Below, in pieces: positions 28,884 to 39,764 of a stretch of 64,000 bases of DNA; position 1 is the stretch's first letter, and each line of letters opens with the position of its first letter. The DNA is taken from the NCBI RefSeq assembly GCF_003581425.1, contig NZ_QXTG01000002.1, positions 868,001 to 932,000 on the forward strand, given 5' to 3'. The DNA is from Amnibacterium setariae. GTDB taxonomy: Bacteria; Actinomycetota; Actinomycetes; Actinomycetales; Microbacteriaceae. Made by a program: the position numbers and the translations under genes. Below the pieces are notes generated by a model. It had not been told where the DNA came from and did not search any database. It saw only the letters and a list, made by a program, of their open reading frames with translations.

Positions 28884-28910
28884 CCTCTTTGCAAACGCCT
28901 CTTTGCAAAC
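28884..28910. promoter_or_regulatory. probable operator: two 13-bp direct repeats
   Basis: CCTCTTTGCAAAC occurs at 28884-28896 and again at 28898-28910, one base apart. The pair lies between the divergent HTH regulator and the M3 peptidase and overlaps the regulator's -35. It is also the only AT-rich patch nearby. Autoregulation by the HTH protein is the simplest reading. Confidence 0.7.
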
Positions 28911-28932
28911 AGGTGTTCGCAGTCCGGCTGCC

Positions 28933-28938
28933 TAGGAT
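28933..28938 (+). promoter_or_regulatory. -10 box of leaderless M3 peptidase gene
   Basis: TAGGAT, six bases, then GTG 28945. No ribosome site. Confidence 0.5.
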
Positions 28939-28944
28939 CGCGGC

Positions 28945-30963
28945 GTGAGCGACAACCCGTTCCTCGTCCGCAGCACCCTGCCGGCCGCCCTGCCGGACTT
29001 CGCCGCGATCCGTGAGGAGCACTACGAGCCGGCGTTCGAGATCGGGATGCGGGAGCAGCGCGAGGCGGTCGCGCGCATCACGGGCGATCCCGCTCCCCCG
29101 ACCTTCGCCAACACGCTCGAGGCGCTCGAGCTGAGCGGCCCGGTGCTCGACCGGGTCGCCGCGGCCTTCTTCACCCTCGCCTCCGCGCACGCGACGCCGT
29201 TCGTCCGCGACCTCGAGGGGCGGATCGCGCCGCGGCTCGCGGCGCACGCCGATGCGATCCGGCTCGACGGCGCCCTCTTCGCGCGGGTGGACGCCGTGTG
29301 GCGGGACCGCGACGGGCTCGAGCCGGAGCAGCGGCGCCTCGTCGAGCGGACGCGGACGGAGCTCCGGCTCGCCGGCGCCGCGCTCGACGAGGCCGCCAAG
29401 GCCGAGCTCCGCGTTCTGAACGAGCGCCTGTCGACCCTGTCCACGAAGTTCGACGCCGAGCTCGTCGCGGACACGAACGACCTCGCCGTCCACGTCGAGG
29501 ACGAGGCCGAGCTGGCAGGGCTCGCCGCGGACACCGTGTCCGCGGCGCGCCAGGCCGCCGCGGGCCGCGGACTGGACGGGTGGCTGCTGACGCTCGTGCT
29601 GCCCACCGGCCAGCCCGTGCTCGCGGACCTGCAGCACCCCGGCCTGCGCGAGCGCGTGCTCGCCGCCTCTCGAGCGCGCGGTACCCGCGGCGGCGAGCAC
29701 GACACGCGTCAGGTCCTGCTCGAGATCGTCCGGCTGCGCGCGCGCCGGGCACGGCTCCTCGGCTTCCCCCACCACGCCGCGCTCGTCGCCGTCGACGAGA
29801 CCGCAGGGTCGTCGGAGGCGGTCGCGGCCCTGCTCGACCGGCTCGTCCCCGCGGCGATCCGGAACGCGCGGCGCGAGCAGCAGGAGCTCGGCGGGGACGT
29901 CTCGGCGGCGGACTGGGCCTTCCGCGCCGAGCAGCGGCGGCGCGAGGCGTACGACGTGGACCTCGCCGCGCTCCGTCCGTTCTTCGAGGCCGAGCGGGTG
30001 CTCCGGGACGGCGTCTTCGCCACCGCGGAGCGCCTCTACGGCGTCCGGTTCACCGAGCGACCGGACCTGCCCGGCTACCACCCGGACGTGCGGGTGTTCG
30101 AGGTCGCGGACGACGACGGCCCGCTGGGGCTCTACCTGCTCGACCTCTACACCCGGGACGAGAAGCGCGGCGGCGCGTGGATGAACTCGCTCGTGGACCG
30201 CGCCGCGCTCGTCGACGAGCCGCTGGCCGTCGTGATCAACAACCTCAACGTGCCGAAGCCCGACGCGGGGACGCCGACGCTGCTGCCGCTCGACAGCGTG
30301 GAGACGCTCTTCCACGAGTTCGGCCACGCGCTGCACGGGCTCTTCGCGACGGTCCGGTACCCGAAGCTGGCGGGGACGAACGTGCCCCGGGACTTCGTGG
30401 AGTTCCCGAGCCAGGTGAACGAGATGTGGGTGCTCCACCCCGACGTGCTGCCCGGCTACGCGCGGCACGTGGAGACGGGCGAGCCGCTGCCCGCCGACGT
30501 CGCGGAGCGGCTGCGGGCGACCTCGGCGTACGGGCAGGGCTTCGCGACGACCGAGTACCTCGCGGCGGCGGTGCTGGACCAGGCGTGGCACCGGCTGACC
30601 CCGGAGGAGGCGGACGCCGTGTCGGACGTCGGCCGGTTCGAGGCGGACGCGCTCGCCGCGGCGGGCTTCGACCTGCCCGCCGTCCCGCCCCGGTACGCCT
30701 CCACGTACTTCGCCCACGTCTTCGCGGGCGGGTACAGCGCGGCCTACTACGCCTACATCTGGAGCGAGGTGCTCGACGCCGACACGGTCGCCTGGTTCGA
30801 GGAGCACGGCGGGCTGCGGCGGGAGAACGGCGACCGCTTCCGGCACCTGGTGCTCGCCCGCGGCAACGCCGAGGACCCGCTCGCGGCGTACCGGGCGTTC
30901 CGCGGCCGCGACGCCGCGATCGAGCCCCTGCTCGCCCGCCGCGGGCTGGATCAGTCCGCGTAG
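28945..30963 (+). CDS. dcp: M3 family metallopeptidase (Dcp / oligopeptidase A type)
   Basis: 672 aa, full length for the family. M3 peptidases cut short peptides in the cytoplasm using a zinc ion. The zinc motif HEFGH is at 457-461 within SVETLFHEFGHALHGLF, and the downstream conserved blocks DFVEFPSQVNEMW (with the third ligand region) and SYAAGYSAAYYAY-like FAGGYSAAYYAYIWSEVLDAD are present. The last residues overlap the convergent kinase gene by 13 bases. Divergent from the HTH regulator, which may control it through the repeats at 28884-28910. Confidence 0.94.
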   Translation: MSDNPFLVRSTLPAALPDFAAIREEHYEPAFEIGMREQREAVARITGDPAPPTFANTLEALELSGPVLDRVAAAFFTLASAHATPFVRDLEGRIAPRLAAHADAIRLDGALFARVDAVWRDRDGLEPEQRRLVERTRTELRLAGAALDEAAKAELRVLNERLSTLSTKFDAELVADTNDLAVHVEDEAELAGLAADTVSAARQAAAGRGLDGWLLTLVLPTGQPVLADLQHPGLRERVLAASRARGTRGGEHDTRQVLLEIVRLRARRARLLGFPHHAALVAVDETAGSSEAVAALLDRLVPAAIRNARREQQELGGDVSAADWAFRAEQRRREAYDVDLAALRPFFEAERVLRDGVFATAERLYGVRFTERPDLPGYHPDVRVFEVADDDGPLGLYLLDLYTRDEKRGGAWMNSLVDRAALVDEPLAVVINNLNVPKPDAGTPTLLPLDSVETLFHEFGHALHGLFATVRYPKLAGTNVPRDFVEFPSQVNEMWVLHPDVLPGYARHVETGEPLPADVAERLRATSAYGQGFATTEYLAAAVLDQAWHRLTPEEADAVSDVGRFEADALAAAGFDLPAVPPRYASTYFAHVFAGGYSAAYYAYIWSEVLDADTVAWFEEHGGLRRENGDRFRHLVLARGNAEDPLAAYRAFRGRDAAIEPLLARRGLDQSA

Positions 30964-31799
30964 TCCTCGCGCAGCCGCTGCAGCGTGCGACGGCTGCCGG
31001 GGTCCGGCAGGGTGATCAGCGCCTTCCAGAGCGCCCAGCCCGCCGCCCGGGTCCAGGTGTCCTCGTCGAGGACGGTGGCCTCGCGGAAGACGGCCGCGGT
31101 CGCGGCGTCGAACGAGACCCAGGCGATCACGAGATCGGAGGCCGGGTCGCCGACGGCGCAGCCGCCGAAGTCGATCACCGCGGAGAGCCGGTCCGCGTCG
31201 ACCAGGAGGTTGCCCGTCGCGACGTCGCCGTGCACCCAGACCGGCGGCCGCTCCCACCGGGTCGCGAGCGCGCGGTCCAGCAGCCGGGTCGCCCAGCGGG
31301 CCTCCTCGGCGTCGGGCAGGGCGCCGATGGCCGCCTCCGCCTCGTCGCGGTAGACCGCGAGGTCGGCGCCGCGGAAGAAGTTGTGGGCGCCCGCGGCCGG
31401 CGCGCCGGTCGTACCGGCCGCCCGCAGCGCGGTGAGGAAGGCGGCGAGGTCCCGCGCGAAGCGCGCCGCGTCCACCGGCGGTGCGGCGAGCGCGGTCTCC
31501 CCCGTGATCCAGCGGTTCACGGACCACGGCCACGGGAAGCCCGCTGCGGGCCGCCCGAGCGCGACGGGCGCGGGGATCGGCAGCGGCAGGACCGACGCGA
31601 GCACGGGCAGCCAGCGCTGCTCCCGATCGACGGCGGGCACGTAGCGGACGGCGCTCGGCAGCCGGACGGCGAGCGCGTCGCCGAGCCGGAACGTCCGGTT
31701 GTCGTGCCCGCCCGGGACGACGGCCCGCACGGGCAGGTCCGCCCACGCCGGGAAGCACTCGCGGACCATCGCCGCGACGAGCGCGTCGTCGATCGTCAT
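30951..31799 (-). CDS. aminoglycoside phosphotransferase (APH) family protein
   Basis: 282 aa protein-kinase-like fold. The Brenner motif is [13 protein letters not shown] (about 189-201) and the metal-binding DFG-like step is [17 protein letters not shown]. The N-terminal lobe has [22 protein letters not shown], with the expected strand bearing the lysine replaced by Arg-containing AVRLP, as in many APH-like proteins. Members of this subgroup are common in soil actinobacteria and are often not resistance enzymes, so a role in phosphorylating some small molecule is all that can be said. Its start lies seven bases from a REP-like repeat. Confidence 0.85.
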   Translation of the reverse strand: MTIDDALVAAMVRECFPAWADLPVRAVVPGGHDNRTFRLGDALAVRLPSAVRYVPAVDREQRWLPVLASVLPLPIPAPVALGRPAAGFPWPWSVNRWITGETALAAPPVDAARFARDLAAFLTALRAAGTTGAPAAGAHNFFRGADLAVYRDEAEAAIGALPDAEEARWATRLLDRALATRWERPPVWVHGDVATGNLLVDADRLSAVIDFGGCAVGDPASDLVIAWVSFDAATAAVFREATVLDEDTWTRAAGWALWKALITLPDPGSRRTLQRLREDYAD

Positions 31800-31805
31800 T
31801 GTGGC

Positions 31806-31838
31806 GGTCTCGAGGCTCGCTCCGCTCGCACCTCGACC
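31806..31838. repeat. REP-like palindrome (family copy 4)
   Basis: Closest match to copy 1: GGTCTCGAGGCTCGCTCC then GCTCGCACCTCGACC. It lies in the gap between clpX (stop 31852) and the kinase start. Confidence 0.7.
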
Positions 31839-31851
31839 GGCGGGGGCGGGG

Positions 31852-33132
<1,281 letters not shown>

Positions 33133-33313
33133 GGAGCGTCTTCTCCCCCGGGTGTCGATCGATTGGCGATGAGCCTAACCCGCGTCCCGACAGGCGGACG
33201 CGGTGCGTCGTGGCGGGTCGCAGCCCCCGTTCGCGGCCCGCGGAACGGGCGGGGCGGATGTGGCCCGTGTGACGGGAGTGGCGGCGCGTCGACCGCGGCT
33301 GCGCCGGCGGACG

Positions 33314-33353
33314 CGGAAGAACCCCGGACCCTGCCGGGTCCGGGGCGCTTCCG
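33314..33353 (-). terminator. terminator after clpP2
   Basis: 10-bp stem CCCCGGACCC/GGGTCCGGGG with a 4-base loop, extended by CGGAAG/CTTCCG on the outside. It lies 15 bases past the clpP2 stop and separates clpP1-clpP2 from clpX. Confidence 0.8.
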
Positions 33354-33367
33354 TGGAGCGGGCTCGA

Positions 33368-34045
33368 TCAGGCCGGTGCGAGCGCCGGCGTCGCCGGGAC
33401 CTGCTTGCGGCTCGAGAGCACCTGGTCGATCAGGCCGTACTCGAGCGCGTCCTGACCGTTCAGGATCTTGTCGCGCTCGATGTCGCGGTTGACCTGCTCG
33501 ATGGAGCGCTTCGAGTGCTTCGCCAGCGTCTCCTCGAGCCAGGTGCGCATGCGCAGCACCTCGGCCGCCTGGATCTCGATGTCGCTGGCCTGGCCGCCCG
33601 ACCCGCCGGAGGTGGCGGGCTGGTGGATCAGGATCCGCGCGTTCGGCAGCGCGAGGCGCATGCCGGGCGTGCCGGCGGCGGCGATGACCGCGGCGGCCGA
33701 GGCGGCCTGACCCAGCACGACCGTCGAGATCGGCGGCCGGATGTACTGCATCGTGTCGTAGATCGCCGTCATGGCGGTGAAGGAGCCGCCGGGCGAGTTG
33801 ATGTACATGCGGATCACCTGGTCCGGGTCCTGGCTCTCGAGCACGAGGAGCTGGGCCATGATGTCGTCCGCCGACGCGTCGTCGACCTGCACGCCGAGGA
33901 ACACGACGCGGTCCTCGAACAGCTTCGCGTACGGGTCCTGCCGCTTGTAGCCGTAGGCCGTGCGCTCCTCGAAGCTCGGCAGGATGTAACGGCTCGAGGG
34001 CGAGGCGGCGGTGCCGCCCGGCTCGGCCGAGTTGATCCAAGTCAT
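33368..34045 (-). CDS. clpP2: ATP-dependent Clp protease proteolytic subunit ClpP2
   Basis: 225 aa. Catalytic triad is Ser 116 (GQAASAAAVI), His 141 (ILIHQP) and Asp 192 (IERDKIL). The longer N-terminus and the ASAA serine motif are those of the second actinobacterial ClpP, which forms a mixed 14-mer with ClpP1 and carries the docking site for ClpX. It follows clpP1 by 20 bases. Confidence 0.96.
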   Translation of the reverse strand: MTWINSAEPGGTAASPSSRYILPSFEERTAYGYKRQDPYAKLFEDRVVFLGVQVDDASADDIMAQLLVLESQDPDQVIRMYINSPGGSFTAMTAIYDTMQYIRPPISTVVLGQAASAAAVIAAAGTPGMRLALPNARILIHQPATSGGSGGQASDIEIQAAEVLRMRTWLEETLAKHSKRSIEQVNRDIERDKILNGQDALEYGLIDQVLSSRKQVPATPALAPA

Positions 34046-34065
34046 TCTCTGTGTCTCCCCGGTGT

Positions 34066-34677
34066 TCAGAGGTCTGCGGCGCTGACGGAGGTCTTGGCGT
34101 CGGTGCCGCCGCCACCCGTGACGTCGGCGGCGGAAGCGCGGATGTGGTCGACGAAGCCGTACTCGAGCGCCTCGTCCGCGTTGAACCAGCGGTCGCGGTC
34201 GCCGTCGGCGTTCACCTGGTCGACGGTCTTTCCCGTCGCCTCCGCGGTGATCTGCGCGAGCCGGTTCTTCATGTCGATGATGAGCTGCGCCTGCGTCTGG
34301 ATGTCCGACGAGGTGCCGCCGAAGCCGCCGTGCGGCTGGTGCAGCAGCACTCGCGCGTTCGGCGTGATGTAGCGCTTGCCCTTGGTGCCGGCGGTGAGCA
34401 GCAGCTGCCCCATCGAGGCGGCCATGCCGATGCCGACCGTGACGATGTCGTTCGGGACGAACTGCATCGTGTCGTAGATCGCCATGCCGGCCGTGATCGA
34501 GCCGCCGGGCGAGTTGATGTAGAGGTAGATGTCCTTCTCGCTGTCCTCGGCGGCGAGCAGGAGCAGCTTGGCGGCGATCTCGTTCGCGTTCTCGTCGCGA
34601 ACCTCGCTGCCGAGCCAGATGATCCGATCGCGCAGCAGGCGGTCGAAGACGCTGGGCGTCGGGCTGAAGTCGGCCAT
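34066..34677 (-). CDS. clpP1: ATP-dependent Clp protease proteolytic subunit ClpP1
   Basis: 203 aa. Triad is Ser 88 ([10 protein letters not shown]), His 113 (VLLHQPHGG) and Asp 162 (DRDRW). The typical [20 protein letters not shown] block is complete. The ATG at 34677 has GGAAGG upstream; the in-frame extension to 34812 is not family-like. First gene of the clpP1-clpP2 operon. The 268-bp gap to the divergent mrpA contains a GTGGTGACCAC palindrome near 34733 that could be an operator, though I did not recognise a ClgR box. Confidence 0.96.
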   Translation of the reverse strand: MADFSPTPSVFDRLLRDRIIWLGSEVRDENANEIAAKLLLLAAEDSEKDIYLYINSPGGSITAGMAIYDTMQFVPNDIVTVGIGMAASMGQLLLTAGTKGKRYITPNARVLLHQPHGGFGGTSSDIQTQAQLIIDMKNRLAQITAEATGKTVDQVNADGDRDRWFNADEALEYGFVDHIRASAADVTGGGGTDAKTSVSAADL

Positions 34678-34945
34678 TCGCAGCCTTCCATTCGTATGGT
34701 CTCGAGGCCTCGTCTCCTCCAGGAGCCGGGGCGTGGTGACCACGGTAGTGACCGCCTCCCCGGCGGACGGTCCTGTTCGCCGTCGGCGTTGCCGTGCTGC
34801 CCTGGGCTGCACGGGCGCTCCTTCATGGCGGACTCATGCCCGCCTCCGGGTCGCCGCCGACGCTGGTCCGGGTAGCCTCGAAGCAGCCGGTCGGTCAGCC
34901 GACGGGAGTCCGACGCCCGCCCGCCTCGACAGACGGGAGCACGCC

Positions 34946-37807
34946 GTGTTCATGCTGCTCACGCTGTTCGGGCTCACCGCCGCGGTGCTGCCGCTCATCA
35001 CCCCGCGGCTCGGGACGAAGGCCTTCCTCGTCGGCGCGGTGCCGCCGACCGCCGCGTTCGTCGCGACGCTCGCGCAGACCGCCCAGGCGCAGGGGCCGGG
35101 CGTCCGCGAGCGGTTCGGCTGGCTGCCGCAGCTCGGCTTCGCGCTCGATCTGCGCCTCGACGCGCTGTCGTGGACGCTCGCGCTCGTCGTCACCGGGGTC
35201 GGCGCGCTCGTCCTGCTGTACTGCGTCTCCTACTTCCGCGACGACGAGCCGGGCCTCGGCCGCTTCGCCGCGACGCTCACGGCGTTCGCCGGCGCGATGT
35301 ACGGGCTCGTCATCGCCGACGACGTCTACCTGCTCTTCACCTTCTGGGAGCTGACGAGCGTCCTCTCCTACCTGCTGATCGGGCACTACTCGGACCGCCG
35401 CGCCAGCCGGGGCGCCGCGCTGCAGGCGCTGCTCGTCACGACGCTCGGCGGGCTCGCGATGCTCGTCGGCCTGGTGCTGCTGCAGGACGCGGCCGGGCGG
35501 ACGACGCTGTCGGGCCTGGTCGCCGCGCCGCCGGTGCTCACCGACCCGCGGGCGATCGCGGGGATCGCGCTCGTGCTCGCGGGCGCGGTGACGAAGTCGG
35601 CGATCTGGCCGTTCCACTTCTGGCTCCCCGGCGCGATGGCCGCGCCGACGCCGGTCTCCGCCTACCTGCACGCCGCCGCGATGGTGAAGGCGGGCGTGTA
35701 CCTCGTCCTCCGCCTCGCCCCCGCGTTCGCGGCCGCCCCCGGCTGGAGGGAGACGCTCGTCTCCCTCGGCGTCGTCACGATGCTCGTCGGCGGCGTGCGG
35801 GCGCTGCGGGAGCACGACCTGAAGCTCGTGCTCGCGGGCGGCACGGTCGCGCAGCTCGGGTTCCTCATGATCGTGTCGAGCCTCGGCACCGCCGGCAGCG
35901 AGGTCGCCGGCGTCGCGCTGCTCGTCGCCCACGCCCTGTTCAAGTCGACCCTCTTCCTCGTCACCGGCATCGTCGACCACGCGGTCGGCACCCGCGACCT
36001 GCGCCGCATCTCGGGCCTCGGCAGGCGGCTGCCGGTGCTCGCGGGCACCGCCGTGCTCGCCGCCGCGTCGATGGCGGGCATCCCGCCCCTGCTCGGCTTC
36101 GTCACGAAGGAGGCCGCCCTCATCGCGCTGGGGCACGGCCCGCAGCCGTGGGGCGCGATCGGCCTGGCCGGCGTCGTCGTCGGCTCCGTCCTCACCGTCG
36201 CCTACGCCCTCCGGTTCGTGTGGGGCGCGTTCGCGACGAAGCGCGGCGTCGTGCAGACCGAGGTCAGCCCGGAGCGGCCCGCGTTCCTCGCGCCGCCCGC
36301 GGCCCTCGCGCTGGCGTCGCTCGTGCTCGGTCCCCTGGCGGGCCTCGTCGTCGAGCCCGCGGCCGTCCGCGCGGCGGCGGGGCTGCCCGGGGAGGCCGAG
36401 CACCTGGCCCTCTGGCACGGGCCGACGCTCGAGCTGCTCCTGTCGACCATCACCGTCGCCGGCGGCGTCGCGCTCTTCCTGCTCCGGGTGCCGGTCGCCC
36501 GGCTCCAGCAGCGGGTGCGCCTCGGCTTCACCGGGGAGGACGCCTACCGGCGCACCCTCCGCACCCTCGACATCACCGCGACGCGGGCGACCGCGACCAT
36601 CCAGACCGGCTCGCTGCCCTTCTACCTCGCGATCATCCTCACCGTCTTCGTCGGCGCCACCGCAGCGGTGCTGCTCTCCACCGGGATCCTCGCCGCGCCG
36701 CCGCTGTTCGCGACGGCCGCGCAGAGCGTCACCGCGGTGCTGATGGTCGTCGCCGCGCTCGCCGCGACCGCCGCCGGGAAGCGGTTCCAGGCGGTGGTGC
36801 TGACCGGCGTGACCGGGCTCGGCATGGCCGTGCTCTTCGGGCTGCAGGGCGCGCCGGACCTCGCCCTCACCCAGGTGCTCGTCGACCTCGTCACGCTCAT
36901 CGCCTTCGTGCTCGTGCTCCGGCGGCTGCCCGCCCGGCTCGGCGTCGCGCACGACACGGGCAGCCGCCCGGCGGTGCGGATCCTGCTCGGCGTCGCGGTC
37001 GCCGCGGTCATGGTCGCGGTCGTGCTGACGACGCTCGCCGCCCGCACCGCGACGCCGATCTCCGAGGCGTTCGAGCGGCTCGCGGTCGAGATCGGGCACG
37101 GCGACAACGTCGTCAACGTGACGCTCGTCGACATCCGCGGCTGGGACACCTTCGGCGAGATCACCGTGCTGGTCGCGGCGGCCACCGGCGTCGCCAGCCT
37201 CGTCTTCGTCGGCGGCCGCAGCGACCGCCTCCCGTCGCTCGGGCGCGGGAAGCGCGCGGGCCTCCTCGGCCGCCGCCGCTCCGTCGACCCGGAGGTGACG
37301 AGCGGCACCTGGCTGCTCGCCGGTCGGACGCTGCGGCCGGAGTACCGCTCGATCCTGCTCGAGGTGGCGGTGCGGCTGACCTTCCACGCCACGATCGTCG
37401 TCTCCGTGTACCTGCTGTTCGCGGGGCACGACCTGCCGGGCGGCGGGTTCGCGGGCGGCCTCGTCGCGGGCCTCGCCCTCACCGGCCGCTACCTCGCGGC
37501 CGGCCGCTTCGAGCTCGGCCTCGCGGCGCCGCTGAACGCGGGCGTGCTGCTCGGGCTCGGGCTCGTGCTGGCCGCGGGCACGGCGGTCGTGCCGCTGCTG
37601 CTCGGCTCCCCCGCGCTCACCTCGCACTACGTCGGCGCCGACCTCGGCTGGTTCGGGAAGGTGTCGTTCAGCACCTCCTCGATCTTCGACATCGGCGTCT
37701 ACCTGATCGTGGTCGGCGTCGTGCTCGACGTGCTGCGCTCGCTCGGCGGCGAGGTCGACCGCGCCTACGAGGAGGCGGACGAGTCCCGGGAGGCGGTGCC
37801 GCGATGA
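34946..37807 (+). CDS. mrpA: Mrp cation/proton antiporter subunit A (A-B fusion)
   Basis: 953 aa, about 20 hydrophobic helices. The N-terminal two thirds are the NuoL-like proton-channel domain with FTFWELTSVLSYLLIGHY, the lysine-bearing TKSAIWPFHFWLPGAMAAPTPV segment and VKAGVYLVLRL. The C-terminal quarter (from about residue 785) is MrpB-like (SVYLLFAGHDLPGGGFAGG), so A and B are fused as in many actinobacteria. Mrp complexes exchange Na+ or K+ for protons and help with pH and salt stress. GTG 34946 follows GGGAG by six bases. First of six overlapping genes; a TAGCCT -10 box is near 34876. Confidence 0.95.
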   Translation: MFMLLTLFGLTAAVLPLITPRLGTKAFLVGAVPPTAAFVATLAQTAQAQGPGVRERFGWLPQLGFALDLRLDALSWTLALVVTGVGALVLLYCVSYFRDDEPGLGRFAATLTAFAGAMYGLVIADDVYLLFTFWELTSVLSYLLIGHYSDRRASRGAALQALLVTTLGGLAMLVGLVLLQDAAGRTTLSGLVAAPPVLTDPRAIAGIALVLAGAVTKSAIWPFHFWLPGAMAAPTPVSAYLHAAAMVKAGVYLVLRLAPAFAAAPGWRETLVSLGVVTMLVGGVRALREHDLKLVLAGGTVAQLGFLMIVSSLGTAGSEVAGVALLVAHALFKSTLFLVTGIVDHAVGTRDLRRISGLGRRLPVLAGTAVLAAASMAGIPPLLGFVTKEAALIALGHGPQPWGAIGLAGVVVGSVLTVAYALRFVWGAFATKRGVVQTEVSPERPAFLAPPAALALASLVLGPLAGLVVEPAAVRAAAGLPGEAEHLALWHGPTLELLLSTITVAGGVALFLLRVPVARLQQRVRLGFTGEDAYRRTLRTLDITATRATATIQTGSLPFYLAIILTVFVGATAAVLLSTGILAAPPLFATAAQSVTAVLMVVAALAATAAGKRFQAVVLTGVTGLGMAVLFGLQGAPDLALTQVLVDLVTLIAFVLVLRRLPARLGVAHDTGSRPAVRILLGVAVAAVMVAVVLTTLAARTATPISEAFERLAVEIGHGDNVVNVTLVDIRGWDTFGEITVLVAAATGVASLVFVGGRSDRLPSLGRGKRAGLLGRRRSVDPEVTSGTWLLAGRTLRPEYRSILLEVAVRLTFHATIVVSVYLLFAGHDLPGGGFAGGLVAGLALTGRYLAAGRFELGLAAPLNAGVLLGLGLVLAAGTAVVPLLLGSPALTSHYVGADLGWFGKVSFSTSSIFDIGVYLIVVGVVLDVLRSLGGEVDRAYEEADESREAVPR

Positions 37808-38217
37808 GCGTCTCGATCGCGCTGCTCGGCGCCATGGCCGTGCTGTACGCGTGCGGCGTCTACCTGCTGCTCGACAAGAGCGTGACGCGCATCATCATCG
37901 GCGTCCTGCTCATCGGGAACGCGACGAACCTGCTGCTGCTCTCGCTGGCGGGCCCGCCCGGCGCGCCGCCGATCGCGGGGTCGGGCACGTCCTCCGACCC
38001 GCTCCCCCAGGCGCTGATCCTCACGGCGATCGTCATCACGTTCGCGGTGTCCGCGTTCCTGATGGCGCTCGTCTACCGCTCGTGGCGCCTGGCCCAGGAG
38101 GACCGGGTCGAGCGGGACGCGGCCGACGTCGCGATCGGCCAGGGCGACGCGCCGGAGCCGGAGGAGGCGTCCGCGGACGAGGAGAGCGAGTTCGACCGGC
38201 CGGGGGCCGAGCAGTGA
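37804..38217 (+). CDS. mrpC: Mrp antiporter subunit C
   Basis: 137 aa NuoK-like subunit with three helices; GVYLLLDKSVTRIIIGVLLIGNATNLLLL is the typical conserved part, and QALILTAIVITFAVSAFLMAL the third helix. The acidic tail (DAPEPEEASADEESEF) is an add-on beyond the core. ATG overlaps the mrpA stop as ATGA. Confidence 0.95.
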   Translation: MSVSIALLGAMAVLYACGVYLLLDKSVTRIIIGVLLIGNATNLLLLSLAGPPGAPPIAGSGTSSDPLPQALILTAIVITFAVSAFLMALVYRSWRLAQEDRVERDAADVAIGQGDAPEPEEASADEESEFDRPGAEQ

Positions 38218-39764
38218 CCGCGCTCGTCCCCCTCGTCGTCATCCTGCCGATCCTCGGCGCGGCCGGCGCGCTCGTCGCCTCCGGCCGCCCGCGCCTGCAG
38301 CGCACGATCGCGGCCGTCACGCTGACCGCGGTGCTCGGCATCGGGATCGCGCTGATCGCCGCGGTCGCGGACGGCGGCATGCTCGTGATGCCCGTCGGCG
38401 GCTGGCCGGTGCCGTTCGGCATCGTGCTCGTCGTCGACCGGCTGTCCGCCCTGCTGCTGACGGTCTCGGCGGCGGTGCTGCTCGCCGTGCTCGTCTTCTC
38501 CATCGGACAGGGCATCGCGGACGGCGACGACCGGGAGGCGCCGGTCTCGATCTTCTACCCGACCTACCTCGTGCTCGCCGCCGGCGTCTTCGACGCCTTC
38601 ATCGCGGGCGACCTCTTCAACCTCTACGTCGGGTTCGAGATCCTGCTCGTGTCGAGCTACGTGCTCATCACCGTCGGCGGGACGGAGCCGCGCATCCGCG
38701 CGGGGACGACCTACATCGTGGTCAGCCTCGTCTCCTCCACGCTGTTCCTCGCGGCGGTCGGCGCCGTCTACGCGGCGACCGGCACGGTCAACATGGCGCA
38801 GATCGCCGAACGCGTGCAGGCCCTGCCGCCCGGGGTGCAGGTGCTGCTGCACGTCATGCTGCTCACCGCGTTCGGCATCAAGGCCGCCGTGTTCCCGCTC
38901 TCGTTCTGGCTGCCGGACTCCTACCCCACGGCGATCGCGCCCGTCACGGCGGTGTTCGCGGGCCTGCTGACGAAGGTCGGCGTCTACGCGATCCTGCGGA
39001 CCGAGACGACGCTCTTCCCGGGCCCGGAGCTGAACCCCGTGCTCCTCGTCGTCGCGGGGCTCACGATGCTCGTCGGCGTGCTCGGCGCGATCGCGCAGGC
39101 CGACATCAAGCGCATGCTCTCGTTCACCCTCGTCAGCCACATCGGGTACCTGATCATGGGCGTCGGGCTCGGGACGGCGGCGGGGACGGCCGCCGCGATC
39201 TTCTACACGGTGCACCACATCGTGGTGCAGACGACCCTGTTCCTCACCGCGGGTCTGATCGAGCGGCGGGCGGGTACGACCACCATCACCCGGCTCGGCG
39301 GCCTGCTCGCCGCGTCGCCGCTCCTCGGCGTGCTCTACCTGGTGCCCGCGCTCAACCTCGGCGGCATCCCGCCGTTCTCCGGCTTCCTCGGCAAGCTCGG
39401 CCTGCTCGAGGCCGGAGCGGCGGCGAACGACCCGCTCACCTACGCCGTCGTCGGGATCGCGGTGCTCACCTCCCTGCTCACGCTCTACCCGCTCGTGCGG
39501 GTCTGGAACGTGTCGTTCTGGCGGCCCGCCGCGCAGGTGGCCGAGGGGTCGCGCCTGACCGACGAGCTGCACGAGGACCCGTTCCGGCCTGCGACCGTCG
39601 ACACCCGGTCGCTGGCCGCCCCGATGGTGCTCGCGACCGCCGGCATGGTGCTGCTCGGCGTCGGGATCACCGTCTTCGCGGGCCCGCTGTACCAGTACGC
39701 GAGCGACGCCGGCGCGACGCTGCAGGACTGGCCGGTGTACGTGCGAGGGGTGCTGGGCCGATGA
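38214..39764 (+). CDS. mrpD: Mrp antiporter subunit D
   Basis: 516 aa NuoM/N-like proton-channel subunit with 14 hydrophobic helices. Landmarks are GDLFNLYVGFEILLVSSYVL, the charged helix TAFGIKAAVFPLSFWLPDSYPTAI split across two helices, and QADIKRMLSFTLVSHIGYL. GTG overlaps the mrpC stop (GTGA). The longer in-frame upstream sequence lies inside mrpC and is discarded. Confidence 0.95.
   Translation: MTALVPLVVILPILGAAGALVASGRPRLQRTIAAVTLTAVLGIGIALIAAVADGGMLVMPVGGWPVPFGIVLVVDRLSALLLTVSAAVLLAVLVFSIGQGIADGDDREAPVSIFYPTYLVLAAGVFDAFIAGDLFNLYVGFEILLVSSYVLITVGGTEPRIRAGTTYIVVSLVSSTLFLAAVGAVYAATGTVNMAQIAERVQALPPGVQVLLHVMLLTAFGIKAAVFPLSFWLPDSYPTAIAPVTAVFAGLLTKVGVYAILRTETTLFPGPELNPVLLVVAGLTMLVGVLGAIAQADIKRMLSFTLVSHIGYLIMGVGLGTAAGTAAAIFYTVHHIVVQTTLFLTAGLIERRAGTTTITRLGGLLAASPLLGVLYLVPALNLGGIPPFSGFLGKLGLLEAGAAANDPLTYAVVGIAVLTSLLTLYPLVRVWNVSFWRPAAQVAEGSRLTDELHEDPFRPATVDTRSLAAPMVLATAGMVLLGVGITVFAGPLYQYASDAGATLQDWPVYVRGVLGR

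Noticed and set aside
30951-31799. Aminoglycoside resistance gene
   Set aside because: The fold fits APH-like kinases, but this chromosomal type is widespread in soil actinobacteria and nothing shows drug specificity.
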